From positions 403,001-467,000 of the forward strand of contig NZ_JBBOUK010000001.1 of NCBI RefSeq assembly GCF_038006045.1: DNA of 64,000 nt. The letters are read 5' to 3'. Of the stretch, positions 9,139 to 16,938 are shown piece by piece. Each line of letters opens with the position of its first letter. The first letter of the stretch is position 1. This DNA is from Exiguobacterium sp. FSL W8-0210. Its GTDB lineage: Bacteria; Bacillota; Bacilli; Exiguobacteriales; Exiguobacteriaceae. A program made the position numbers and the translations under genes. A model generated the notes under the pieces. The model searched no databases and was not told the origin of the DNA. It worked only from the letters and a program-made list of their open reading frames with translations.

Positions 9139-9469
9139 CGTGATCCCCCTTCACTACAACGAATCCTCATTCAACCAAGTGGTCTTACCAAAAATAGTAT
9201 AACACTTGTCACACGATATTTTATCAACCCGTTACAAAATGAGCAAATCATTTCAAAAATATTTTCCAAAAAAAGACTGTCTATCATGAAATCTCTTGTT
9301 TAATGTTGATTGATTTATCGATAAGGTGCGTTGAAGTGATAGAGTGAGAATCGTTTGGGAGCATTTAACAAAACAAGATTGACAACATTGTGAACGTATC
9401 GTACGTTAAATATATAACTAAAAACAAACGACCGTTTTATTATTGTATACATGATGAGGAGGTGCAGAT
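9139..9469. promoter_or_regulatory. Divergent control region between bkd operon and paa cluster
   Basis: 331 bases without a gene. On the minus side a TATACT -10 element reads toward the thioesterase around 9200-9210, with a TTGATA 20 bases upstream, a spacing longer than ideal. No sigma-54 -24/-12 motif of the kind known for the Bacillus subtilis bkd operon is visible. The middle, 9240-9300, is AT-rich with no clear motif. The paaK promoter occupies the right end. Confidence 0.6.
9388..9416 (+). promoter_or_regulatory. paaK promoter with a palindromic operator in its spacer
   Basis: TTGTGA (9388-9393), a 17-base spacer, then TATATA (9411-9416). The spacer holds a perfect inverted repeat AACGTA-TCG-TACGTT (9393-9407). 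A better TTGACA at 9379-9384 lacks a well-spaced good -10. The palindrome is a good candidate binding site for the PaaX regulator encoded at the far end of the cluster. Confidence 0.6.
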
Positions 9470-10747
9470 ATGTACGATCAACATCACGAAACGATGGATG
9501 CTCAAACGCGGGAGCAGCTACAAATGGAGCGATTGCGCCAAACGATGGAACACGTCACGCGCGTCCCGTTCTATCAAGAACGTCTGCAGACCTTACAGAT
9601 GACGGCGAACGATTTTCAAACGATCGAGGATCTACGAAAGTTTCCCTTCACACGTAAACAAGATTTACGCGATCATTATCCGTTCGGACTATTTGCCGTC
9701 GAACGAGAAGAGGTCACCCGGATTCATGCCTCGTCTGGAACGAGCGGTAAACCGACCGTCGTCGGATATACGCAAGAAGATTTAGATGACTGGGCCGGTG
9801 CCGTGGCACGCAGTTTAGTCTTAGCCGGTGGATCACCAGCTGATTTGCTGCACAATGCGTATGGTTACGGATTGTTCACAGGTGGTCTCGGGCTTCATGC
9901 AGGAGCAGAAAAACTAGGCATGACGATCTTACCGATTTCCGGTGGCAACACGGATCGCCAAATCACATTGATCGAGGATTTCCGACCGGACGGAATCTGT
10001 GGGACGCCTTCGTATATTTTACGATTGGCAGAACGCATGATTGAACGTGGTATCGATCCGCGGAAAACAGGTATGCGTTATGGCATCTTTGGGGCCGAGC
10101 CCTGGTCTGAGGAGATGCGGCAGACACTCGAACAGACCTTTGATCTGCAGGCACTCGATATTTACGGACTCAGTGAAATCATGGGACCGGGTGTCGCAAT
10201 GGAGTGTCAAGAGCAGGCAGGTCTGCATATCATGGATGACTTATTCATTACGGAAGTCGTCGATCCCGTTACGGGGGAACCGTTACCAGATGGCATGGTC
10301 GGGGAACTCGTTTTTACAAGCTTAAAAAAGAAAGCGCTTCCAATCATTCGATACCGGACAGGCGACTTAGCTTCGATCACGCGTAAAGTGTGTGCTTGTG
10401 GTCGGACGACGACACGAATGTCACGTGTCAAAGGGCGGACGGACGACATGCTGATTATCCGAGGGGTCAACGTCTTTCCGTCAGAAATCGAGCGGGTCTT
10501 GCTCCAACAACCGGACGTGACGCCACATTATCAAATCCATCTCGTACGTAAAGCCGGACTCGATGCTGTTGAGCTACATATCGAATTCGAAAATATCTCA
10601 GAACGACAAATGCGTTCGATATGTGACGCCATCAAGTCAGAATGTCTCATTTCCATTGATCTCGTCTGTCACCCGCATCAAGGGTTACCACGATCGGAAG
10701 GTAAAGCCGTCCGAGTCGTTGATCGACGCTCGACATCACTCGTCTGA
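9470..10747 (+). CDS. paaK: Phenylacetate--CoA ligase
   Basis: Activates phenylacetate to phenylacetyl-CoA with ATP, the first step of the pathway, in the cytoplasm. The 425-residue protein has the adenylate-forming P-loop SSGTSGKPTVVGYT (about residues 90-103), IYGLSEIMGPG near residues 230-240, the YRTGD motif near residue 300 and a C-terminal domain with TDDMLIIRGVNVFPSEIE. GAGGAGGTG precedes the ATG. It leads the cluster and is 18 bases from paaA, so it is in one operon with the epoxidase genes. Confidence 0.95.
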   Translation: MYDQHHETMDAQTREQLQMERLRQTMEHVTRVPFYQERLQTLQMTANDFQTIEDLRKFPFTRKQDLRDHYPFGLFAVEREEVTRIHASSGTSGKPTVVGYTQEDLDDWAGAVARSLVLAGGSPADLLHNAYGYGLFTGGLGLHAGAEKLGMTILPISGGNTDRQITLIEDFRPDGICGTPSYILRLAERMIERGIDPRKTGMRYGIFGAEPWSEEMRQTLEQTFDLQALDIYGLSEIMGPGVAMECQEQAGLHIMDDLFITEVVDPVTGEPLPDGMVGELVFTSLKKKALPIIRYRTGDLASITRKVCACGRTTTRMSRVKGRTDDMLIIRGVNVFPSEIERVLLQQPDVTPHYQIHLVRKAGLDAVELHIEFENISERQMRSICDAIKSECLISIDLVCHPHQGLPRSEGKAVRVVDRRSTSLV

Positions 10748-10765
10748 TTCAAAGGAGGAACTAGC

Positions 10766-11737
10766 ATGTATGATGCAACACAACTGTTCGAACCCGTCCA
10801 ACTGACGGAAGACGAAAAATTAGCACGCTTCAAGGAACGAATCGAGCAAGGTGAAAAGATCGAAGCCGATGACTGGATGCCTGCTTTTTACCGAGACACA
10901 CTGATTAAACTGATTTCGATGCACGGTATCAGTGAAATCATGGGTGCACTTCCGGAAAAAGAATGGGTTCCAAAAGCACCATCGCTTCGACGAAAACTTG
11001 GCATCATGGCGAAGGTCCAGGATGAAATGGGGCACGGGCAATTGTTGCTTCGTGTCGTTGAGGATTTGATGAAGCCGTATGGCAAGACACGTGGGGATTT
11101 GATGGATGATTTATTTACGGGACGATTGAAATTTCACAACGTCTTCCACATGCCGACACGGTCATGGGCCGATGCCGGAATGATTGGTTGGCTTGTCGAT
11201 GGGGCGGCAATTATCACGCAGACGAACATGCTCGGCGCTTCGTACGGACCGTACGCGCGTGCCTTGCAACGGATCTGTGCAGAGGAAGTCTTCCACGCAC
11301 AACATGGGGAGTCAATCATCATGGTACTCGCAGAAGGAACACCGGAACAGCGGGCAATGATTCAAGAATCACTGGATGAGTGGTGGGAATCCTTGTTGAT
11401 GTTCTTTGGACCAGCCTCGAAAGAGACGACCGGGACATCAAAACAGGACGTGACGATCGCTTATAAGATTCGGACGAAAACGAATGAAGAGCTCCGACAA
11501 AACTTCTTTACGAAGTACGTGCCACGGATTCGTTCACTCGGACTCGTCATTCCAGACCCGACGTTACGTTTTGATGAAGAGACAGGGCAATGGGAATATG
11601 CGCAGCCAGACTGGACAAAATTCAAGACAATTATCCAAGGGGGAGGACCACGTTCGAAAGAGCGACTGGATCTGCGCCGGACATCTTACGAAAATAACGC
11701 CTGGGTACGGGATGCACTCGCTGAAACGAAGGCATGA
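10766..11737 (+). CDS. paaA: 1,2-phenylacetyl-CoA epoxidase, catalytic subunit A
   Basis: Di-iron monooxygenase subunit that epoxidises the aromatic ring of phenylacetyl-CoA. In the 323-residue protein the carboxylate/His ligand helices are visible as KVQDEMGHGQLLLRV (E-x2-H, about residues 83-97) and CAEEVFHAQHGES (E-E-x2-H, about residues 170-182). AAAGGAGG precedes the start. paaBCD follow directly, encoding the other parts of the complex. Length and motifs fit the family closely. Confidence 0.96.
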   Translation: MYDATQLFEPVQLTEDEKLARFKERIEQGEKIEADDWMPAFYRDTLIKLISMHGISEIMGALPEKEWVPKAPSLRRKLGIMAKVQDEMGHGQLLLRVVEDLMKPYGKTRGDLMDDLFTGRLKFHNVFHMPTRSWADAGMIGWLVDGAAIITQTNMLGASYGPYARALQRICAEEVFHAQHGESIIMVLAEGTPEQRAMIQESLDEWWESLLMFFGPASKETTGTSKQDVTIAYKIRTKTNEELRQNFFTKYVPRIRSLGLVIPDPTLRFDEETGQWEYAQPDWTKFKTIIQGGGPRSKERLDLRRTSYENNAWVRDALAETKA

Positions 11738-11751
11738 GAGGGGAAAGCACG

Positions 11752-12096
11752 ATGAACGAGACGTTTTATCACGAATTCGAAGTCTTTAGCAAACGGACGC
11801 CGAACGCGGCGTTCACGCATCAATTCAGCTTGCTCGCTCCGAACAAGGAGATGGCACTGTTGATGGCGCAAGAAAATTTCATGCGCCGGGAACCGGTCGT
11901 CGACATTTGGGTCGTCAAACGCGAAGATATCCGTGGTTTATCACCCGATGAGAAGCAGATGCTCCAACGCCTCGATAATAAGGACTACCGGACAACGAAA
12001 GGATACGGCTACTTGAAGAAAAAATGGCGTCATTACGAGCAACAGATGCTCGATGAAAAAGAGATCATGTCTTGGCAAGGAGGCGATTCCAAATGA
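11752..12096 (+). CDS. paaB: 1,2-phenylacetyl-CoA epoxidase subunit B
   Basis: Small subunit needed for assembly and activity of the PaaAC oxygenase. The 114-residue protein carries the typical pattern FEVFSKRTPNAAFTHQFSLLAPNKEMALLMAQENFMRRE and VDIWVVKREDI. An in-frame ATG at 11734 overlaps the paaA stop, but 11752 is preferred because GAGGGGAAA lies eight bases before it and the family homology begins there. It overlaps paaC by an ATGA. Confidence 0.93.
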   Translation: MNETFYHEFEVFSKRTPNAAFTHQFSLLAPNKEMALLMAQENFMRREPVVDIWVVKREDIRGLSPDEKQMLQRLDNKDYRTTKGYGYLKKKWRHYEQQMLDEKEIMSWQGGDSK

Positions 12097-12878
12097 CGGA
12101 ACAAGAACGGACGGCACTCGCCTCCTTACTGTATCAACTCGCAGATGATGACTTTCTCTATGCGTATCGTGGTTCGGAATGGCTCGGGCTCGCACCGCAT
12201 ATCGAAGAGGACGTCGCTTCATCCTCGATCGCGCAAGATTCGATGGGGCACGCGGCGATGTATTACCAACTCCTTGAGGAACTTGGTGAAGGGAATGCTG
12301 ATGCGTTAGCCCACGTCCGCTTGGCACACGAACGGAAGAACTCGATTCTTGTCGAACGTGTCAATGGACCCGGCTACTATATGGAAAAACCCGAATATGA
12401 CTGGGCATTCGCTGTCGTCCGGAACTATTGCTACACGGTCGCGAAAAAGATTCGGATTGATGCCTTGAAATCGAGCAGTTACGAGCCACTCGCTACGGCT
12501 GCCGTCAAGATCAACATGGAGTTGTACTATCATTTGCTGCACTGGCAAACGTGGTTCACCCAGCTCTACCAATCGACGGAGACGGCGCGACAGAAGATGG
12601 ATGCAGCCTTAGAAAAAGTCCTTTATGACTTCGGTGACATGTTCGATTATGGTGAATACGGCCAACTGATCGAAGAGATGCGGTTGATTGAAGGGCAAGG
12701 GATTTTACTTGATCGTTGGTATCAGACGATCACACCGTTACTCGTCGAATTGAACGTGACCCTCCCAGAAATGCAGATGACACGCAACGGGCGGGACGGC
12801 GATCACACGGAAGACTTGAATGACGCGCTTGCGACACTCGGAGAAGTTTACTTGATTGATCAGATGGCGACGTGGTGA
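12093..12878 (+). CDS. paaC: 1,2-phenylacetyl-CoA epoxidase, structural subunit C
   Basis: Ferritin-like partner of PaaA, structurally related but without the complete metal site. The 261-residue product starts MTEQERTALASLLYQLADDDFL and has IAQDSMGHAAMYYQLLEELG, where the E-x2-H of PaaA reads D-x3-H, consistent with the non-catalytic subunit. The start, overlapping the paaB stop (ATGA) and preceded by AAGGAGG, was chosen over an earlier in-frame ATG at 12072. Confidence 0.95.
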   Translation: MTEQERTALASLLYQLADDDFLYAYRGSEWLGLAPHIEEDVASSSIAQDSMGHAAMYYQLLEELGEGNADALAHVRLAHERKNSILVERVNGPGYYMEKPEYDWAFAVVRNYCYTVAKKIRIDALKSSSYEPLATAAVKINMELYYHLLHWQTWFTQLYQSTETARQKMDAALEKVLYDFGDMFDYGEYGQLIEEMRLIEGQGILLDRWYQTITPLLVELNVTLPEMQMTRNGRDGDHTEDLNDALATLGEVYLIDQMATW

Positions 12879-12892
12879 AAGGAGAGGGAAGC

Positions 12893-13387
12893 ATGACGAC
12901 GACACTCCATCACGCGATCCGGGAAGCCCTGAACGGGGTGAAGGATCCGGAAATTGATAGTGTCAGTATTTTAGATCTTGGCATGGTCGAGACGATGGAC
13001 GCGGAAGCGACGGAGCATGGTTACCTGGTGCGCGTCACGCTTCTCCCGACGTTCCTCGGTTGCCCGGCGCTCGAAATCATTAAAAAAAACACCGAATCCG
13101 CCTTGCAGGTGATTCCGAATGTCGAACAGGTCGACGTCCAGTTCCGGTTTGATCCACCGTGGACATCGGACCGGATCACGGAACAAGGCATGCAAGGATT
13201 GAAGGAATTCGGCATCGCTCCTCCTCGGTTTGAGCAAGGGAAGTGGGAGATTGACTGTCCGTATTGTGGATCGACGTATGTGACGATGGAAAACTTATTC
13301 GGACCGACAGCATGTCGAAGTATTCTCTACTGTAAATCGTGTAAAAATCCATTCGAGGCGATGAAACCCGTCTCTACTCTCATGTGA
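12893..13387 (+). CDS. paaD: PaaD, metal-cluster assembly protein for the epoxidase
   Basis: MIP18/DUF59 family protein thought to help insert iron or Fe-S cofactors into the epoxidase system. The 164-residue product has an N-terminal MIP18 domain (VKDPEIDSVSILDLGMV; FLGCPALE with the conserved Cys) and a C-terminal zinc ribbon (CPYCGS near residues 118-123, then C..YCKSC near residues 143-153). AAAGGAGAGG precedes the ATG at 12893; an upstream in-frame start at 12872 overlaps paaC and is less likely. Confidence 0.93.
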   Translation: MTTTLHHAIREALNGVKDPEIDSVSILDLGMVETMDAEATEHGYLVRVTLLPTFLGCPALEIIKKNTESALQVIPNVEQVDVQFRFDPPWTSDRITEQGMQGLKEFGIAPPRFEQGKWEIDCPYCGSTYVTMENLFGPTACRSILYCKSCKNPFEAMKPVSTLM

Positions 13388-13402
13388 AGGAAGGTAATCA
13401 AT

Positions 13403-13726
13403 ATGGCAAAATTAATCGCACTGTACAAACATCCGGAAAACAAGGAAGCATTCGATCAGCATTACTTTGAGGTCCATGGTCCATTGACAGCAAAAATTCC
13501 AGGACTGCAAGAAATGATTGTCACGAAAATCGTCGGCTCACCAATGGGCGGAGACGGAAAGTACTACTTGATGTGCGAGATGATCTATGAAAGTCAGGAA
13601 GCGATGCAAGCAGGTATGCGTTCGCTCGAAGGAAAAGCGTCCGGGAAAGACTTGATGAGCTTTGCGGGGGATCTCGTCACATTGATGATTGGTGAAGATG
13701 TCCATGCCGACACAACAGTACGTTAA
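13403..13726 (+). CDS. EthD-family protein of the phenylacetate operon
   Basis: 107-residue ferredoxin-like dimeric alpha/beta barrel protein. The pattern begins MAKLIALYKHPENKEAFDQHYFEVHGPLTAKIPGL, which is the EthD signature (FDxHYxxxHxPL). EthD proteins are needed beside some oxygenase systems but their chemistry is unsettled. Placement between paaD and the hydratase, with AAGGAAGG before its start, implies a pathway role. It occupies the position where Gram-negative clusters carry the reductase PaaE, but it has no flavin or Fe-S motifs and cannot replace that protein. Confidence 0.8.
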   Translation: MAKLIALYKHPENKEAFDQHYFEVHGPLTAKIPGLQEMIVTKIVGSPMGGDGKYYLMCEMIYESQEAMQAGMRSLEGKASGKDLMSFAGDLVTLMIGEDVHADTTVR

Positions 13727-14483
13727 GACGGAAATGGTCGATCGGATCGGTCGGATTCGACTCGACCGAACGGCACGATACAATGCGCTGAACCGAACGA
13801 TGGTCCGGGAAATCGTCGAGGCGATGGAGACGTTCGACCGAGACGAACGGGTGACGGTCATCGTCTTGACCGGAAACGGAAAATCGTTCTCAGCGGGCGC
13901 CGATATCGAGGAGATGCTCGAGGCGACACCGATCTCGATGGAACTCCTCGATCCGTTCGCGGACTGGGACCGGATCAGTCGAATCAAAAAGCCGATCATC
14001 GCAGGTGTCCACGGTTTCGTCCTTGGCGGCGGCTTTGAACTGGCACTCGCTTGTGATTTAATCTACGCCGATCCCGAGACACAGTTCGGATTCCCGGAAG
14101 TCGGACTCGGCGTCATGCCAGGAGCAGGCGGGACGCAGCGCTTGACGAAATGCATCGGTCGGACGCGAGCGCTCGAGTGGCTCTTCACCGGAGACCGGAT
14201 GAGGGCAGAGGAAGCGGAACGACTCGGTATCATCAACCGGGTGACGGCTGATGTCGAAGCGACGGTGCTGGCGATGGCAGAGCGGTTATCGAATCAACCG
14301 AGCATGGCGTTGCGGTTGATTAAGGACGCGGCAAACAAAGCCGTTGATTTATCGTTACAGGATGGGATGGAGCACGAACGCCGTAACTTCTATCTCTTGT
14401 TCGCGACAGCCGATCAAACAGAAGGCATGCTAGCATTTCTCGAAAAACGATCACCGATTTTCAATCAACAGGAACAGGAGTGA
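13704..14483 (+). CDS. Enoyl-CoA hydratase/isomerase of the phenylacetate pathway
   Basis: Crotonase-fold enzyme, 259 residues. Oxyanion-hole region AGADIEEML (near residue 63) and catalytic-Glu stretches GGGFELALACD (near residue 110) and FGFPEVGLGVMPGAGG are present, so a true hydratase (PaaF-like) is plausible. The start codon is uncertain: GGTGA lies eight bases before the ATG at 13704, while 13698 (ATG) and 13689 (TTG) are also in frame. It overlaps the end of the EthD gene by 23 bases. The second crotonase gene at 18140 has the same residues, so which one is PaaF and which PaaG is not resolved here. Confidence 0.85.
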   Translation: MPTQQYVKTEMVDRIGRIRLDRTARYNALNRTMVREIVEAMETFDRDERVTVIVLTGNGKSFSAGADIEEMLEATPISMELLDPFADWDRISRIKKPIIAGVHGFVLGGGFELALACDLIYADPETQFGFPEVGLGVMPGAGGTQRLTKCIGRTRALEWLFTGDRMRAEEAERLGIINRVTADVEATVLAMAERLSNQPSMALRLIKDAANKAVDLSLQDGMEHERRNFYLLFATADQTEGMLAFLEKRSPIFNQQEQE

Positions 14484-14488
14484 ATACA

Positions 14489-15997
14489 ATGTCGACAGTA
14501 CATGAAAAAACACTTGAAATGAAACGGTCCGTCTATCATTTGCTCATCAACGGCGAACAAGTCGAGGGTGCAACAGGCGAGACATTTAAAACATATAATC
14601 CGGCAACAGGTGAAGTGATTGCGGAAGTTGCAAAAGCGTCGAAGGAAGACGCCGATCGCGCCGTTCAAGCCGCACGCGATGCGTTTGATCACGGGAAGTG
14701 GAAGATGTGGCCGGTCGGCCGTCGGGCACAAATCTTGAATAAGATTGCGAGCATCATGCGTTCCCGCTTCAACGAAATCGTCGAACTGGAGATTCTTGAT
14801 ACAGGGAAATCACTGGCAGCGGCGCAAGGACAAGTCACGCAAGCGATCGAAGACTTCGAGTTCTATGCGGGTGCAATCGTCGGCCACCGTGGTGTCGTCA
14901 ATAACGTACCGGGACAATTCCATAACTACACGGAAAAAGAAGCGGTCGGTGTCTGTGCACAAATCATTCCGTGGAACTATCCGTTGATGATGGCAGCTTG
15001 GAAAGTCGCACCAGCAATCGCAGTCGGTTGCTCGGTCGTCGTCAAACCAGCGACATTGACACCATTGACAGCGATCATTCTCGGTGAGATTTGTCTAGAA
15101 GCTGGCGTACCAGCAGGTGTCGTCAACGTCATCCCGGGATCCGGACGCGAAATCGGCAACCATCTCGTTGAGCATCCTCACGTCGATAAAGTCGCCTTCA
15201 CGGGCTCGACGCCAGTCGGTAAAGACATCATGGGACGTGCGTCCGAGACGTTAAAACGAGTCACACTCGAACTCGGTGGGAAATCACCGAACATCGTCTT
15301 TGAAGACGCGGATGTGACAGCAGCTGTTGATGGTTCGTTATTCGGGATCTTCTATAACAGTGGTCAATCGTGTGAAGCGCGCTCGCGCCTGTACGTCCAC
15401 GAAGAGATCTACGACGCGTTCATGGAACAGTTCGTCGCGAAGACAAAACAACTCGTCCTCGGTAATCCGTTTGATAAAGGGACACACGTTGGAGCGATCA
15501 TCGACCAACAGCAGGTCGACGTCATCGATGGATACGTCCAGTCGGCGAAAGCGGACGGCGCAACGATCGTCACAGGTGGTCACGCGACAGCACCAGAAGG
15601 ATACGAAAAAGGGTTCTGGTACGCACCGACGATCATCACGGACGTCACGCACGAGATGAAAGCGGTCAATGAAGAAATCTTCGGACCGGTCGTCGTCGTC
15701 ATGCCGTTCAAAGATGAAAAAGAAGCGATTCGCCTAGCGAACGATACATCATTTGGACTCGGATCAGCCGTTTGGACGAAAGATGGCGCGAAAGCGACAC
15801 GTGTCGCGAATCAAATCAAAGCCGGCATCGTCATGGTCAACTGTCCGTTCTCTGCCTTCCCGGGCACACCGTTTGGTGGCTACAAACAATCAGGATTCGG
15901 TCGAGAACTCTGTATCGAGACGCTTGATCTGTACACGGAAACAAAAAGTATCTTGTCGTATTACGGCAGTCGTCCACTCAATCCGTTCGGACTATAA
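14489..15997 (+). CDS. Aldehyde dehydrogenase, likely acting in phenylacetate ring cleavage
   Basis: NAD(P)-dependent aldehyde dehydrogenase of 502 residues. Motifs: IIPWNYPLMMAAWKVAPA (near residue 153), the catalytic Glu in LELGGKSPN (near residue 255), the catalytic Cys in NSGQSCEARS (near residue 290) and EEIFGPVV. AGGAG lies eight bases before the ATG at 14489. In E. coli the ring-opened semialdehyde is oxidised by the ALDH half of the fusion protein PaaZ; this gene is an ALDH alone, with no MaoC hydratase domain. It may be the PaaZ counterpart, or a phenylacetaldehyde dehydrogenase feeding phenylacetate into the pathway. A terminator follows. Confidence 0.85.
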   Translation: MSTVHEKTLEMKRSVYHLLINGEQVEGATGETFKTYNPATGEVIAEVAKASKEDADRAVQAARDAFDHGKWKMWPVGRRAQILNKIASIMRSRFNEIVELEILDTGKSLAAAQGQVTQAIEDFEFYAGAIVGHRGVVNNVPGQFHNYTEKEAVGVCAQIIPWNYPLMMAAWKVAPAIAVGCSVVVKPATLTPLTAIILGEICLEAGVPAGVVNVIPGSGREIGNHLVEHPHVDKVAFTGSTPVGKDIMGRASETLKRVTLELGGKSPNIVFEDADVTAAVDGSLFGIFYNSGQSCEARSRLYVHEEIYDAFMEQFVAKTKQLVLGNPFDKGTHVGAIIDQQQVDVIDGYVQSAKADGATIVTGGHATAPEGYEKGFWYAPTIITDVTHEMKAVNEEIFGPVVVVMPFKDEKEAIRLANDTSFGLGSAVWTKDGAKATRVANQIKAGIVMVNCPFSAFPGTPFGGYKQSGFGRELCIETLDLYTETKSILSYYGSRPLNPFGL

Positions 15998-16006
15998 GCA
16001 AGAGGG

Positions 16007-16042
16007 AAGGCTGGAGTTCCGTCGGGAAGTCCAGCCTTTTTT
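16007..16042 (+). terminator. Strong terminator inside the paa cluster
   Basis: Arms AAGGCTGGA and TCCAGCCTT with an extra TTCC/GGAA pairing in the loop, followed by TTTTTT. It lies between the aldehyde dehydrogenase and paaH, and no clear new promoter is visible in the 29 bases before paaH. Confidence 0.85.
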
Positions 16043-16071
16043 AACAGCACAGGGGATAAGGGGGAATTCAG

Positions 16072-16938
16072 ATGGTAGAACAACTCGTCGTCGTCGGATC
16101 CGGCGTCATGGGACGTGGTATCGCTTATGTGGCCGCACACCGCGGATTTCAGGTGACACTCGTTGATATTAAAGAGGAATACGTCAAAGGAGCACTGCAA
16201 GAATTAGAACGAATCGCGGAAAAAGGCATCATCCGTGGCAAGATGACGACAAGTGAGGTCGAGGGACTGTTCGATCGACTGCATCTGTCGACCGACCTAG
16301 CTGAGGCGGCACAACAAGCGGATCTCGTCATTGAAGCAGTACCGGAACAACTTAGCATCAAACAGCAAGTCTTTGAAACGCTAGAAGCGAATGCACGTCC
16401 GGACTGTTATTTCGCGACGAACACGTCGACGATGAGTCCAACGGAAATTGCGTCCTTTACGAACCGGGCGGACCGGGTCATGGCGATGCATTTCTTCAAT
16501 CCGGTCCATCTGATGCCACTGATCGAGCTCGTTCGTGGTCTTGAGACGTCGGATGAGACGGTCACAGCTCTTGAACAGGTAGCGCGTCAGATGCAGAAGG
16601 AAACGGTCGTCATCCGTGAGTTTCCTGGGTTCGTGACTTCGCGGATCAGTGCGCTCGTCGGAAACGAAGCGTTCTACATGTTACAAGAAGGACTCGGGAC
16701 ACCAGAAGAGATCGATAAAGCGATCAAACTCGGCTTAAACTACCCGATGGGACCATTTGAACTCGGGGACTTGGTCGGACTCGATACCCGGCTCCATAAC
16801 TTAAAGTATCTGCATGAGAAGCTCGGCGAAAAATACCGTCCGGCACCACTACTCGAACAGTATGTTAAAGCGGGCAGACTCGGTCGTAAAACCGGTCGTG
16901 GCGTCTATGACTATACGAATCGCGAGGTGACATCATGA
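16072..16938 (+). CDS. paaH: 3-hydroxyacyl-CoA dehydrogenase
   Basis: NAD-dependent oxidation of 3-hydroxyadipyl-CoA to 3-oxoadipyl-CoA. The 288-residue protein has the N-terminal Rossmann motif GSGVMGRGIA (about residues 9-18), the catalytic HFFNP motif (MAMHFFNPVHLMPLIEL), and the C-terminal helical domain (PGFVTSRI, GLNYPMGPFEL, GRKTGRGVYDY). AAGGGGGAA precedes the ATG. Its end overlaps paaJ by ATGA. By sequence alone it could also be a 3-hydroxybutyryl-CoA dehydrogenase; the neighbours support the phenylacetate role. Confidence 0.92.
   Translation: MVEQLVVVGSGVMGRGIAYVAAHRGFQVTLVDIKEEYVKGALQELERIAEKGIIRGKMTTSEVEGLFDRLHLSTDLAEAAQQADLVIEAVPEQLSIKQQVFETLEANARPDCYFATNTSTMSPTEIASFTNRADRVMAMHFFNPVHLMPLIELVRGLETSDETVTALEQVARQMQKETVVIREFPGFVTSRISALVGNEAFYMLQEGLGTPEEIDKAIKLGLNYPMGPFELGDLVGLDTRLHNLKYLHEKLGEKYRPAPLLEQYVKAGRLGRKTGRGVYDYTNREVTS

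Noticed and set aside
9250-9275. CodY-like box in the bkd/paa control region (AAAATATTTTCC)
   Set aside because: It has too many mismatches to AATTTTCWGAAAATT in an AT-rich stretch to be called.
9139-9300. Sigma-54 promoter (-24/-12) for the bkd operon, as in Bacillus subtilis
   Set aside because: No GG-N10-GC pair with the right context was seen; a TATACT element suggests a sigma-A promoter. No BkdR-type activator gene is present in the window either.
10330-10345. cre-like string (GAAAGCGCTTCC) inside paaK
   Set aside because: It lies in the middle of the coding sequence and mismatches the last bases of the consensus; a codon-driven chance match is likely.
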